A stretch of 64,000 bases of DNA from Gymnothorax reevesii. Its lineage: Eukaryota; Chordata; Actinopteri; Anguilliformes; Muraenidae. Shown here piece by piece: positions 8,904-19,394 of the stretch. The position numbers were made by a program, and so were the translations under genes. Below the pieces are notes generated by a model. The model did not search any database. It was not told the origin of the DNA and saw only the letters and a program-made list of their open reading frames with translations. The DNA lies in assembly GCA_029721435.1 (NCBI GenBank), contig CM056577.1, positions 26,863,719 to 26,927,718 on the forward strand. Reading direction: 5' to 3'. How positions within the stretch are numbered: the stretch's first letter is position 1; every line of letters begins with the position of its first letter.

Positions 8904-11900
8904 ATGACCAAACACTAGCTCAAATGGACTGAATCCAGTAGACTCCTGCACTGCTTCTCTAGCTGCAAACAACAGCAAATGAACCCCTTCATCCCAGTCT
9001 TTCTCATGGTCATAAGAATAAGTCCTCATCATTGTCTTGAGAGTGGAATGAAACCGCTCTAAGGCACCCTGACTTTCTGGATGATAGGCACTAGAAAGAA
9101 TCTGTTTTGCACCTAGTTCATACACAACCTGCTGAAACAATCCTGAAGTGAAATTGCTACCTTGGTCTGACTGAATTTCCCTGGGAAGACCAAACAACGT
9201 GAAGAACTTTATCAAAGCCTTCGAGATTGCAGTTGCCTTGATGTTACGTAGAGGTATGGCTTCGGGGAATCTGGTAGATGCACACATGATTGTCAACAAG
9301 TACTGATTTCCAGATCTAGTCTTGGGTAATGGACCAACGCAATCAACAATGACCCTAGAGAATGGCTCCCCAAATGCTGGGATAGGCTGCAATGGAGCTA
9401 CAGGTGGGTCTAACTGGTGTTTCCCAACTACCTGACAAGTGTGACAGGTTTTGCAAAAGTTGGAAACGTCTTTCCAAAGCCCAGGCCAAAAGAAGTGTTT
9501 TATGATCTTATCAACAGTCTTGTTAACACCAAGATGACCTCCTAAAGGTAAACTATGAGCCATTGTTAAGATCTCATTCCTATAGACCTTCGGAACAACA
9601 ATTTGCCTGACCACTGCCCAATCTGCATTGGCAGGGATATCAGGAGGGCGCCACTTCCGCATCAACACACCATCCTTGAGATAATACCCAACTGGAACTG
9701 CATCTATTTCTTTTTCAGGAAGGGCTCTCCTCTTCAGTACACCAATTTCAGGATCAATAGTTTGCTCCTCAATCAACCGCTTTCTGGACAGAGACAAGTC
9801 TCCAGACACATCAGAATCACCAGACCCATCCGGCTGGCTGAATAGAGAACTGATAAAAGTATCTGATAAGTCCTCAAACGGAGAAACCATAGTAGGCCAA
9901 TCAGAGTCATGAGGCGAACCACCTGAGTCCTGACTATTCAATGTACTGGACGGCACCACAACATCATCTTCTTTAGCCTTCTTGGCCATAGCACGAGTCA
10001 CTGCGCAAGAAGGATACAGAGATGGGTCCTCATCCCCATTTTCAGTGCTCGGCTGTGAAGTAAGATGTACAGGGGGAACTACTTTGCCCCCAGCCAGGGC
10101 ATTGCCTAGCAACAGAGAAACACCCTTTATAGGTAGACTTGACATAAGTCCCACCTTCACCTGTCCTGTAACTAAATCTGACTTCAAGAATATAGAGCGC
10201 AGGGGTACAGATACAGTCCTCCCTTCAATACCTTGTACAAGTATGAAATCCCCTGAAGCGGTCTCATCACGTAACTCCAAGGAGTCCATCAACAAAAGTG
10301 ACTGAGAAGCTCCGGTATCCCTTAGGATATATATGGGGACAGGAGTAGTATGCTCATTCAGAGCCACAAATCCCTCTGACACAAATGGAAGAAATTCCTC
10401 CCTCACGAAGTCAGCTGTATCAGGCTTTTTAGCCCCACAAGAAGCAGGCAATTTAGCAGATTGGTTATCTACTACAGGGGTTTCTAACCTTGTTTTCACA
10501 AAGGCATTTGGTTTGGTATCCTTTTCTTTTTCTTTCTTAGCTTTAAGGAACCAACAGTTAGTTGTAACATGACCAGATTTCTTGCAATAACTGCAAACTA
10601 GACCACTTTTGTCACTGTCAGCTTTCACACTTTGATCAGACCTGTTACTGGATTTCTGAGCACCATCACCAGATTTGTCTTTGTCTTTGGGTGAGGAATC
10701 TTGGGTATCACCGTAACCCTTTTTCTGAAATTGGGACCATTTATTGTTACTGCTAGACTGAAATTTGGACTTATGAGTGAGAACATATTCATCTGCAAAT
10801 TTGGCAGCTGATTGCAAGTTCAGTGCTTGCTTCTCATTAAGGTAGGTCTTAAGATCATCCTTAACACAGTTCTTGAATTCTTCAACTAACACCATCTCTT
10901 TTAGTGAGTTGAAATCATCCTTGACCTCCATAGAAGTACACCAGCGCTCAAAGCAAACCTGCTTCTCATTAGCAAATTCAACATAAGTCTGATTTTCAGA
11001 TTTCTTCAGACCTCTGAATTTCTGTCGGTAAGCCTCTGGAACCAACTCATAAGCTCTCAAAATAACCTTTTTGACAACCTCATAATCAGAGGAATCATCT
11101 GCAGACAAAGCCGAATAGGCTTGTTGAGCTTTACCCTTGAGGACAGTTTGCAACATCAGAGGCCAGTGTTCCTTTGGCCACTGGCAACTCTTTGCTACCT
11201 TTTCAAAACACTGGAAATAGTTGTCAACATCCTTTTCAGAAAATGGAGGCACCAGTTTTACCTCCTGACTGGCACAAAATTTATTTTTAGTTTCAATTTT
11301 AATTTTTAGTTTCTCCATTTGGAGTCTTTCCTCTCTATCCAACTTCTCTAATTCAAAATCTCTCTGTCTCTGTCTCTCTCTTTCTGCTCTTTCCTCTTTC
11401 TCTCTCTCAAATTCTCTTTGTTTTTCTTCTCTTGCTAATTTTTCTAACTCAAACTGCCTTTGTTTTTCTTTTTCTTCCCTCTCAAATTCTCTTTGTTTCT
11501 CTTTTTCCTCCCTTTCTTTTACTCTTTCTTCCCTTTCTTTCTCTTTTTCCTCCCTTTCTTTTTCTCTTTCCTCCCTTTCAATCTCTAGCATTTTTAATTT
11601 AAGTTCCATTTCTATATTTGGATTTTCCACTGGAAACTGTTCCAGATCTCCTGGTGCAAACACATTTTCATCAATGTAATATTCAACTATCTCTCTAGCC
11701 AGTCTTGCTTTTCGCATGGCTGGTTTTACCTCTGTCAGCTCCAACTGTCTGCAAATTTCTAGCACTTCTGTCTTTTTAAAAGACTTCAAAACCCCTACGG
11801 TTGGTGATGCCAAGAAATCATCCATTGCTGTTGTCAATATATATCTAGGAAAATTCACAAAAACAATTTCACAATTTGGAATGTTAGATTTTCAATAAAT

Positions 11901-11917
11901 TACTCACACAATGGTCT

Positions 11918-11938
11918 ATCCCGGACCTTGAGCCCCCA
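11918..11938 (-). promoter_or_regulatory. Primer-binding site, tRNA-Pro-like with a 3-nt insertion
   Basis: On the minus strand, 3 nt inside the 5' LTR, the sequence reads TGGGGGCTC-AAG-GTCCGGGAT. Without the AAG it equals the 18-nt complement of the 3' end of vertebrate tRNA-Pro, the primer site used by several retroviruses. The insertion would bulge in the primer duplex. The site assignment is firm from position; the primer identity is inferred. Confidence 0.75.
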
Positions 11939-11941
11939 ATT

Positions 11942-12431
11942 TGTTATGGCCCCAATTTGTTATTACATTTATAACACAACAGCAACAGCAAGGGATGACA
12001 AACACAGTTTTAACAACTAAAACACAATTAATTTTTGACAAAGACTAATAACAACCTACAACTAAAGACCAAGATTGATAAATAAGAAAAAACAGAAATA
12101 ATTACAGTCCCTTTTTTGGTGGGGTGGCTTGGTGATGTCCTGGATGAAGAAAATGCTCAAACACAGGCAAAGAAATCCACAAAAGAAACGTCACAGGTCT
12201 TGAACAGAATGGCAGGTCTGGTCATCTTCTTGCAATTTCTCCTACTACTTTACTGTCTCAATTCTTTTCCTTATATACTCTTTTGCAGACCCCACCCACA
12301 TTTAGACCTCTTTTTTTTAATTTTCTGAGACTTGCCCCAGACATGTCCAGGACATGTCTAAACATGACTCCAGTCTGAGCTTAACAAAAAAAGGTAAATA
12401 CTGCCATTTAGTGGCCTATATTCACATTACA
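11942..12431 (-). repeat. 5' LTR of the Gmr1-like element, 490 bp
   Basis: On the plus strand it starts TGTTATGGCC and ends CACATTACA, giving TG...CA termini in both readings. A GAGTATATAAGG box on the minus strand (about 12270-12281) is the probable promoter, which places the transcription start near 12245. It is followed directly by the primer-binding site, which identifies it as the 5' LTR. Confidence 0.95.
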
Positions 12432-12435
12432 GGGT

Positions 12436-13190
12436 AAATTCAGTATAACTGAGAATTGGGGTGGACAAAACGTCCGTTTTAAACAATTATTAGTCCTGAC
12501 CAGTTCTCAGTCATTTTCATGATTAACAAAAGGTTCACTCTGAGAGCGCTCCACAGTTAACAGGTGCTGCTCGTTCTCCCCGATAAGGTGAGACTACAAT
12601 CATTCATCTGGACGTGAAGTTGCTTAATTTTAAATCAACGTTGCAGGTTTAAATACAGCAGCTGTATTCAACAAACCCATATATGGTTCATTGGGTTTTA
12701 TTGAATTAAGTTAATTTAGAAATGACGATTAAGGTATTTAAAGAAAATATTAATTACCTGTGAAAGAAAGGAATGTTTTCGTTCAGCTAAGGTGAGCAGA
12801 ATTAGTGGGCTTTGTACTCTAATTATTTCTTGAGGGAATAATCCATTTGTCATGTCACCATCTGAAAAGTTGTTACAGGATGAACAGGTTCTTTTAAGAC
12901 TGTGACAACGCATCTATCGCATTTCTACTATAGGTTATTTCTTGTGTTCATAAGCCACTCTCATTTTCACTGTCTGTTCAACTCTTGTCCTCAGGCTCAG
13001 TAAAAGGTGTGTCTGATTCTCTTTTTCCTCAACAAGTAATATCTCAGCAGCTTTTCCCTCATACTATGATCACTGACACCTGAGAGATTCAGTTTATTCA
13101 TATGACTGACAGTTTCTACCACACTACAACTTGTCTTAAGTCATGTGAAATGATGACAATGATATGCATATATCATCATATATCCACAAT
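12436..13190. other. No gene seen; right flank of the retrotransposon
   Basis: The first 85 bases are the diverged partner of 6208-6285. The rest is unique-looking AT-rich sequence. The minus-strand frame 12716-12913 resembles nothing known. Confidence 0.35.
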
Positions 13191-13194
13191 TATA

Positions 13195-14200
13195 AACTGC
13201 GCCAGAAGTGAAGAGATGAAAGTATCAAGATCTACTATTTACAAGACATCGGTGTGAAATGGTCTGATTGATCTTGTGGCTGCCTAGAGCAGGCAACATC
13301 AGAAAAGACTTGGGTTTACCAAGAATTTTAAGGATTGGACACCAACAAGCTGGAACCAGGTCCACTGGACCAATGAATCAAATTTTTAAGTTTTCTCATC
13401 CAAACACAGAGCTTACATGCGCTCTACCGTTGGAGAACATTTCAAAAATGACTGTATAACTCCATCCATCCATTTTCTATACCCGCTTATTCCTCACTAG
13501 GGTCACAGGGCGAGCTGGAGCCTATCCCAGCTGACTACGGGCAAAGGCAGGGACCCACCCTGAACAGCTTGCCAATCCATCGCAGGGCGCACACACCATT
13601 CACTCTCACCTATGGGCAATTTGGTGTCTCCAATTAGCCTGATAGGCATGTCTTTGTACTGTGGGAGGAAACCAGAATACCCGGCGAAAACCCACGCAAC
13701 ACGGGGAGAACATGCAAACTCCACACAGAAAGGCCCCAGGTCGGATTCGAACCCACAACCTTCTTGCTGTGAGGCAGCAATGCTAACCACTGTGCCAATC
13801 ATGGATCAAATGAAGTATCACAGCGTCCTTGAGAGGCACACATTGCCATCTGGAAAGAGACTGACTGGTCAGGGATTTCATTTTCAAAAAGACAATGACC
13901 CCAAACACACCTAAGTCGTGCAAGATTCTTTCCGACAGATCATTCATCTGGTGACATAAAGGTTATAATTAGGCCTGCTCAAAATCCAGACCTTAATCTG
14001 ATTGAGCAAATCTGGGATGGGTTTGATACCATGATAAACTAATCTGTCGTAAAATCAAAAGAATCTCTTTGGAATTAACTTCAAACCATATGGAATGGTT
14101 TAGCGAGTGAGGTAATAAAAATATACGTATGAGAATACTATGCCTGAAAGATTAAATGCTGTAATCAAAGCAAAGGGTGGTGACAATAGATTTTAACTTT
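13195..14200 (+). pseudogene. Decayed Tc1-like transposase, split by another repeat
   Basis: Plus-strand fragments in several frames match Tc1 transposase: a segment KDWTPTSWNQVHWTNESNF near 13310-13395 (W..V.W.DES block), MDQMKYHSVL at 13803, FQKDNDPKHT at 13883-13912 (second catalytic Asp), an NPDLN.IE-like block near 13985-14010 and an AVIKAKGG-type C-terminus at 14160-14180. Frameshifts and stops are numerous. About 20 residues of the usual KHGGGS..VWGCF region are missing where the 13461-13801 repeat is inserted. It is dead. Confidence 0.8.
13461..13801 (+). repeat. Teleost interspersed repeat (TCCATCCATCCATTTTCT type) inside Tc1
   Basis: The unit starts TCCATCCATCCATTTTCT and contains GTGGGAGGAAACC, AACATGCAAACTCCACACAG and GGATTCGAACCCA, ending CTAACCACTGTGCCA. 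This block order is common across fish genomes. The GGATTCGAACCC segment resembles a tRNA B box but I do not call a tRNA. The frames at 13503-13914 on both strands are artefacts of this repeat. Confidence 0.8.
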
Positions 14201-14344
14201 CTCTGAAAAAGACATAATTGTTTTTACTATATATAGTTAAATGTTCACTTGTAATACTGGATCATATATACAATAGAATACGAAATAAATAAACACGTAG
14301 TACTTGGTTTCTGATTTTTAAGTGTATAATCATCACTGCACTCT

Positions 14345-14775
14345 ATTGTACATCTTTATTTATTTTACCTTTATTTAACCAGGGAAGTCCCGTTGAGTTT
14401 GAAATCTCTTTTTCAAGGGAGCCCTGGGGGTTGAGGTAGACAGGGAGAGGACAAGTTGCATCGCCAATTAGATTGAAATTATACTTGAAAAGAAAGAAGT
14501 TGAAAGAGCCAAATTGGGAATTTAGGTAACACCCGAATCTCGTCAAAGAGTGTCATAGGATCTTTAATTAGCACCGTGAGTCAGGACCTCGGTTTAACGC
14601 CTGATCAAAGGACATGGTCTTCTTCAGTACTGTGTCCCCTTCAAAACCTACTGGCCCACCAACACCTCTTCCAGCAGCAACCTGGTTTTCCCAGGTGGTC
14701 TCCATCCAAGAACTAACCAAGCCCACACGTGCTTAGCTTCAGCCACACAGTTGAGGAGTGGTATGGCTGCTGGCA
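14345..14775 (-). mobile_element. 5S rRNA-derived SINE (SINE3-like)
   Basis: On the minus strand the head (14775 down to about 14680) reads like 5S rRNA: GCCATACCAC, GAAGCTAAGCA, CTTGGTTAGTTCTTGGATGG and AGACCACCTGGGAA. This covers the internal A, IE and C promoter blocks used by TFIIIA and RNA polymerase III. The tail carries AGTCAGGACCTCGGTTTAACG (plus sense) and ends with the common fish block TTTATTTAACCAGG. Substitutions and gaps relative to 5S mean it is an old copy. Confidence 0.85.
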
Positions 14776-15861
14776 TAATTATCTTCATTTTAACTGTGAC
14801 CAGAAAGAACCCACAACAGTTACTGTTCATAACCATTAATTAGTTGCTCATTGTTATGAACCGTAGATAATGGGGGAAAAAGCACAGATCTATAGAGAAA
14901 GGGTTAACTTCAGCAACAGTTTTTGTGGAAATACACCCCACGGAGGAAAACAGTACTAGCTACAGTCACACAAATAAAATTCTAATAATAAAATTATTTT
15001 GGCTACCGGTAGGGCAGCTGAAGTCTGTGTAACATTTAATCTTTATCTCTCTGCCTATCTATGTGGAGAATTGGAGATTACCCAGAAGCGTTTGGATTTT
15101 GCGTCACAGAAACGAGGCTAACCACAAGGTGAAATCATGTGACTGAGTTATAGCCTGAGTGTATGCCAACTTTCACATCAAGTTTCAAATATGTATTCAA
15201 TCAATATACTTTTGTAGTTTGGTCTCACTGTTGAAAAACGCCCCTTGGCAGTATACTGTCCTGTTGGTTTCCCTCCAACTACTTTGTTGCTGAAAATTTG
15301 AGATGACTAGCTGCCGTTAATGATGGTTCGAGCTGTATTTCGGACACTTCTAGATGGTCAGGGCTGGTCTGTAGGATGTCAAAGCTGGTCGCTTGCTGGG
15401 CAAAGCCAGATTAGCTGGTTTAGTCAGTATAATAAGATGGTGGTCAAACTGGTGGAGAGCTGACGATACAGGCTGATACAGGGTGGCCAGCTGGTTGATC
15501 AGCTTCAAGGGTCTAAAACACAGCATTTACCTGGTCGACCCACTTGCACTGGATTTATCTGGGCTAGCAAGAGTGACAGAAAAAAAAAACACCACAGAAT
15601 ATAGCTTTGCGTGTAACTTTTAAAAGAACTTCAGTCATCAATTGCCACATTTGCATTATATAGAAATCCAGCCAAATCATGGCACAAATGCTTCTATTGA
15701 ATAACAGCTCAATCAGTTCACCTACTATTGAACATTGTGCTATCAGACTGTACCGCAGTGCTAAATTGATTTCCAATTTTAAGTACAGTATATAACCTAC
15801 CCACTGCAACAGAGAGGTGAATGCTGTTTTACTTCAGTTGGAAACCAATTATTTTCAATTC
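14776..15861. other. No gene; AGCTGGT-rich degenerate repeat at 15340-15545
   Basis: The segment 15340-15545 holds many AGCTGGT, GGCTGGT and GGTGG.CAGCTGGT words in loose tandem. It resembles a short-motif fish repeat, with no open frame of interest. The remainder is unassigned, and the minus frame 15564-15809 is not recognisable. Confidence 0.4.
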
Positions 15862-16158
15862 GTAAAGCCCCCATCACACTTAGTAAAAATCAGCAAGAAT
15901 AAAGCAGAATCAGCCGGAATGAAGAATTCAGGCCAGAATCCAGCGGGAATTTCAAATTGACCAAAATTCTTACAGCTTTGAAAGAATTCCATTCAAATAC
16001 TTAGAATGCACTTAGAACCCGCCGCAAATCATTCTTGTACATTCTGGGTGTATTAGCTCTCGAATGCAGGATGAATGTAGTTGGAACACAGAAGGAATAT
16101 TTAGAATACACTTTGAATGCCGTGCAAGTGCAGTTCAATTGCTGCCTGAACTCCACCC

Positions 16159-17152
16159 AGATATGAGATCAGGAAGACACCAAATGCGAGGTGGAGGGGA
16201 AAAGGGGATTTATTGAAAATAAAGAAAAACAGGCACAAGGGCCAACAAAAAACTTGGCCCAACGGGTTGACAAACTAAGGAGTGCTTCACAGAGCTATGA
16301 ACTAAAGGGCAAAAACGGCAAGAAAAAAAAACCATCGGAAACTCCAGGCAGAAATCCAAAAAATAAAAGACTAAAGATATCAATGACAAGAAAACAGAAT
16401 GCTATACACAAGACGAGGACAATGATCATGAGCAAGAGACTTGAACAAGACTTGAAACACTGTCTGCCAGCCAACTTCCACCGCATCCAGATAAAGGGTG
16501 AGAAATCAAGACATGAGGGGCAACACCTGGAGAAGGAGAAACAAGAGGCATGGCAAGATCATTGGACAGGGATAGGATGACAAGACTTGCTCATTAAGAG
16601 AATGAGCGTGCTCAGCTTAAGTACCAATTAAGTATGCAGTTTGAAAGCAGCATGAATGTTCAGAACAGAAAAGCACAGCAAGACTTGAAATAGTAAAGCA
16701 GGAATCATGACAATAAACTCCCTGTCTAAATTAGTAGTATTAGTAATGTGCCCATCTAAGAATTACACCACCCGGTGAGTGTTAGTAAATGTTAGTAACT
16801 TAAAAACAGTTCATTGTCAATTAAGCTTAGACAGCCCCAGATCCAGCACAGCACAGAAGGAAGGGGGTAAATATCAAAGTTAACCAGAGCTCTGAAATGT
16901 GCAACAACGAAGGCACGGGGCGTAACACAGACAAGCGTTGGAGTGGCTGGGCAGACCTGGCAAGAACAAAAACACGGAAAAGTAAAAACATGAACAATAA
17001 ACATGAATAATGAATTGCAATGACTGGAGACAAGAAACTGTTAAAACTGTGACATGAGAAATGGACATGAACTATGAAATCTTGAACATAAAACTGTTAA
17101 AACCCATAAACAATACTGTCCTGGCCAAAGGCCAGAACCCCGGAACACTACA
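16159..17152 (-). mobile_element. Solo LTR, 994 bp, CACCC target duplication
   Basis: CACCC lies at 16154-16158 and 17153-17157. On the minus strand it starts TGTAGTGTTCC, contains GGTTCTGGCCTTTGGCCAG, and has AATAAA (plus 16209-16214) about 50 bp before its end. It aligns throughout with 28249-29252, which is in the opposite orientation. The frames 16191-16580 plus and 16792-17256 minus lie inside it and are not genes. Confidence 0.85.
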
Positions 17153-18082
17153 CACCCAAAGTCTGGTTGGAAGGTGCCTCGAATGCTGTATGAATTCACC
17201 TTGAATGCAGTCAGAACGCTCCAGGAATGGGCGCCGAATAGGGTTGGAACATCCAAGAATTCAAGCAGAATGCAGCTCGAATACTCAAAATGTACTTAAA
17301 ATGTAACACGAGTGTCCCATATGCGTTGATTGAGTAATTGCTGACTACAGCAGGGGAATGTAAATATGCCACTAAAACTGACGCCGAATGTGTGAGAGTT
17401 AACAGGTATGCGTTATTTATAAAAACTGGCCCCACCTGATAATGTTGAGAGTTTTCAGAGTTTCTGTAATGGTAATTTAAATGAATGATTAAAAACAGGA
17501 CATAACCAATCATTATTTTTAAGCCAATTCACCAGCTGCAACTGATTCCAGCGGCGATTGAAAGATTCCAATGGCATTCGAAGCACATTCCAGCTGAATT
17601 GTTTTATTATCGAAATAGATTCCTGCAGCAATTGAAATGCATTCGAGGTGCATTCTGGCTCATTTGAGGCGCATTTCTGATTGGACACTTTGTCAAAGAG
17701 AATATTTATTAAAAGCATACAAGCATACATTGAGTTTGGCGACAGGGCTCTGTTCAAGAGATCCCTGCCCATCCAGCGTGGAACTGAAGGCAGGGAGCTC
17801 ACAGAACAGAGCCTATAGCAACAATGACCTCAAAAAAGACACTGTTTTTGAACACAGTTTAGTCATAAAAGAACAGGATTGCAGAATGCTAAAAATTGCC
17901 GGGAGGAGCTGGGGAGGAGGAGGGATGTTAAGCGTACATGATGCAGAGCCTCTGCTTAGAATGCAAGCTTAATTAAACTAGGCTTATGCCGTCGGAGGCG
18001 ACGGCGGGGGGTATATCCCCGAACGCCCCCAATCCTCGAATTCCCCAATCCTTGAATAGACTTGCATTTGAACTCAATTTCA

Positions 18083-18430
18083 GGTCAATCGGACAAATGG
18101 TTCTGAAGATATGGCCAAAATGGTAATTTTCCGTCACAAAGCGCCACCTGGTGGCAAAATATTGAACCATACAGGTATGATGTCATCATGTGACATGTTG
18201 TGAGGTCATGACCTTGCAGTTGCACATTGTTTCATGTCAATTGGAGAAATAGTTCCAAAGATATAGCAAAAATGGTGAATTTTATGTGACAAAGCTCCAC
18301 CTTGTGACAGAATTTTGAACCAAACAGGTATAATGTCATCGTGGGACACATCCTCAGGTCATGACCTTTCATTTGCACTTGATTTGAGGTCAATTGGACA
18401 AATATTTCCAGAGATATGATAAAAACAGTG
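18083..18430. repeat. 152-153-bp tandem repeat, about 2.3 copies
   Basis: The block GGTCAATYGGACAAAT (one copy TGTCAATTGGAGAAAT) starts at 18083, 18235 and 18388. Units also share GATATGRC.AAAATGGT, CCACCTGGTGG/CCACCTTGTGA and AGGTATRATGTCATC. Confidence 0.85.
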
Positions 18431-18445
18431 ATCTTTTCAGTTTGG

Positions 18446-18880
18446 CCCCTGGTGGCCAATCTAGAAATTGTAAATCGTCCAAAATCGAATCAGTTCTTCC
18501 TCTTTATGATACTTACTTATATGCAAAACTTGGAATTTCTAATTGAAATATTACTGCAGTTATTGCGTTAACACGTACATCAGTTTATGGCCCCTGGTGG
18601 CCAATCTACAGATTGTAAATTGTCCAAAATTGAATCAGCTCTTCCTCTTTATGATAATTAATTATGTGCAAAATTTGAAATTTGTAATTGAAATATTATT
18701 GAAGTTATCACGGAACAGTGATTTTTTCAGTTTTTGGCCCCTGGTGGCCAATCTAGACAATCGTAAATTGTCCAAAATCGAATCAGTTCTTCCTCATTAT
18801 GATACTTACTTATGTGCAAAATTCGAAATTTGTAATTGAAATATTACTGAAGTTATCGCGTTACACGTAGTGTGGCGGCG
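18446..18880. repeat. 145-147-bp tandem repeat, about 3 copies
   Basis: CCCCTGGTGGCCAATCTA starts at 18446, 18591 and 18738. Units share AAATYGTCCAAAAT, GAATCAGYTCTTCCTC and GTAATTGAAATATTA, ending in a GTTATYGCGTT-like block. Confidence 0.9.
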
Positions 18881-19394
18881 GTCGGACCAAAAACATAATA
18901 TCTCCGAAATGCCATTCGGCGTTCGGGGATATAACTAGCAAATCAATCAAGCAGTCGTGACAGCAAATCAGTTGACTTTCATGAGCACTCAGGTGATTCT
19001 CAAGCTTGAGAAGCAGCTCCTATAGTTAGCAAGCTTGACTCCGTGCCGATCAGAAGTTACGTCAAGCTCCATTCTGGCAGGATTTGACATGGCTTGCCGA
19101 TCCGATTCTCCCTCGAATGCAATCAGAATGTTTTCAATGTTGTTGGAATGCCGTAAGAGTATTTATAATGCTGTCAGAGTGCAGTTAGAATGCCGTTCGA
19201 TATTTCTGCACTTCAAATGCACCTGTAAAATTTTTAGCAAAACATTCGGGCCTGCCACAAGAACGGGCCCAAATATTTGGATACAGTCAAAATGCAGTCA
19301 TAATTTTTAGTACACACTTCAAATGTCCAGGAATATACAAAGAATTTTCATTCCGACAGCATTCCGGCTCGTTCCTCCTCTAGTGTGACTACGG

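Larger units (their letters stand above)
6990..11825 (-). pseudogene. gag-pol: Gag-Pol polyprotein (Gag, PR, IN, RT, RNase H) with two nonsense codons
   Basis: One continuous frame of 1611 codons from ATG 11823-11825 to TGA 6990-6992, interrupted by TAA at 8901-8903 (codon 975) and TAG at 7221-7223 (codon 1535). Order from the N-terminus: an acidic helical start; a Glu/Arg/Lys-rich coiled coil at about 80-175; a capsid-like domain; a CCHC zinc knuckle from codon 411 (C-x2-C-x4-H-x4-C); an aspartic protease with DTGAS from codon 503; an integrase with an HHCC zinc motif from about 757 and D828, D887, E923 (D35E spacing); a reverse transcriptase with the first catalytic Asp at 1284 and YIDDL (Asp 1346-1347); and RNase H with its first Asp at 1493. 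The rest of each domain reads cleanly, so both stops look like point nonsense changes. No frameshift separates gag from pol. Gag is expected to form the particle, and Pol to copy and integrate the element. The annotation stops at single codons and no restored sequence is given. An open frame extends upstream to 11858 without an ATG. Confidence 0.92.
6367..12431 (-). mobile_element. Full-length Gmr1-like Ty3/gypsy LTR retrotransposon
   Basis: This is a complete 6.07-kb element: two LTRs (6367-6862 and 11942-12431), a primer-binding site, a polypurine tract and one long gag-pol frame, all read on the minus strand. GGGT occurs immediately outside both ends (6363-6366 and 12432-12435), a 4-bp target duplication. 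The LTRs differ by only a 6-bp indel and about two substitutions, so insertion was recent. The integrase lies upstream of the reverse transcriptase, the hallmark of the Gmr1 group of vertebrate Ty3/gypsy elements first described from cod. There is no envelope frame. Two in-frame stops in pol mean this copy is probably not autonomous as it stands. Confidence 0.93.
18010..18935. mobile_element. MITE-like unit with 18-bp inverted ends and two internal tandem arrays
   Basis: GTATATCCCCGAACGCC at 18011-18027 is the reverse complement of GGCGTTCGGGGATATA at 18918-18933, with 17 of 18 matching over the full ends. Inside are one array of about 152-bp units and one of about 146-bp units. It has no coding capacity. 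The frames 18232-18459 and 18543-18839 are repeat artefacts. Confidence 0.75.
15866..19394. mobile_element. Old composite element rich in GAATGC motifs, host to two nested insertions
   Basis: The left end (CCCCCATCACACTTAG..., then AGCCGGAATG) is an inverted match to the right end (...CATTCCGGCTCGTTCCTCCT, CTAGTGTGACTACGG). The outer parts 15870-16150, 17160-17690 and 19050-19390 are dense in GAATGC/GCATTC words spaced roughly 17-20 bp. An LTR (16159-17152) and a tandem-repeat unit (18010-18935) interrupt it. It has no coding capacity. The class is uncertain, but the imperfect inverted ends suggest a DNA transposon. Confidence 0.5.

Noticed and set aside
13720..13780. tRNA gene suggested by GGATTCGAACCC
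   Set aside because: It is part of a common interspersed repeat and no cloverleaf could be formed.
16191..16580. 129-codon lysine-rich frame
   Set aside because: It lies wholly inside a solo LTR defined by flanking duplications.
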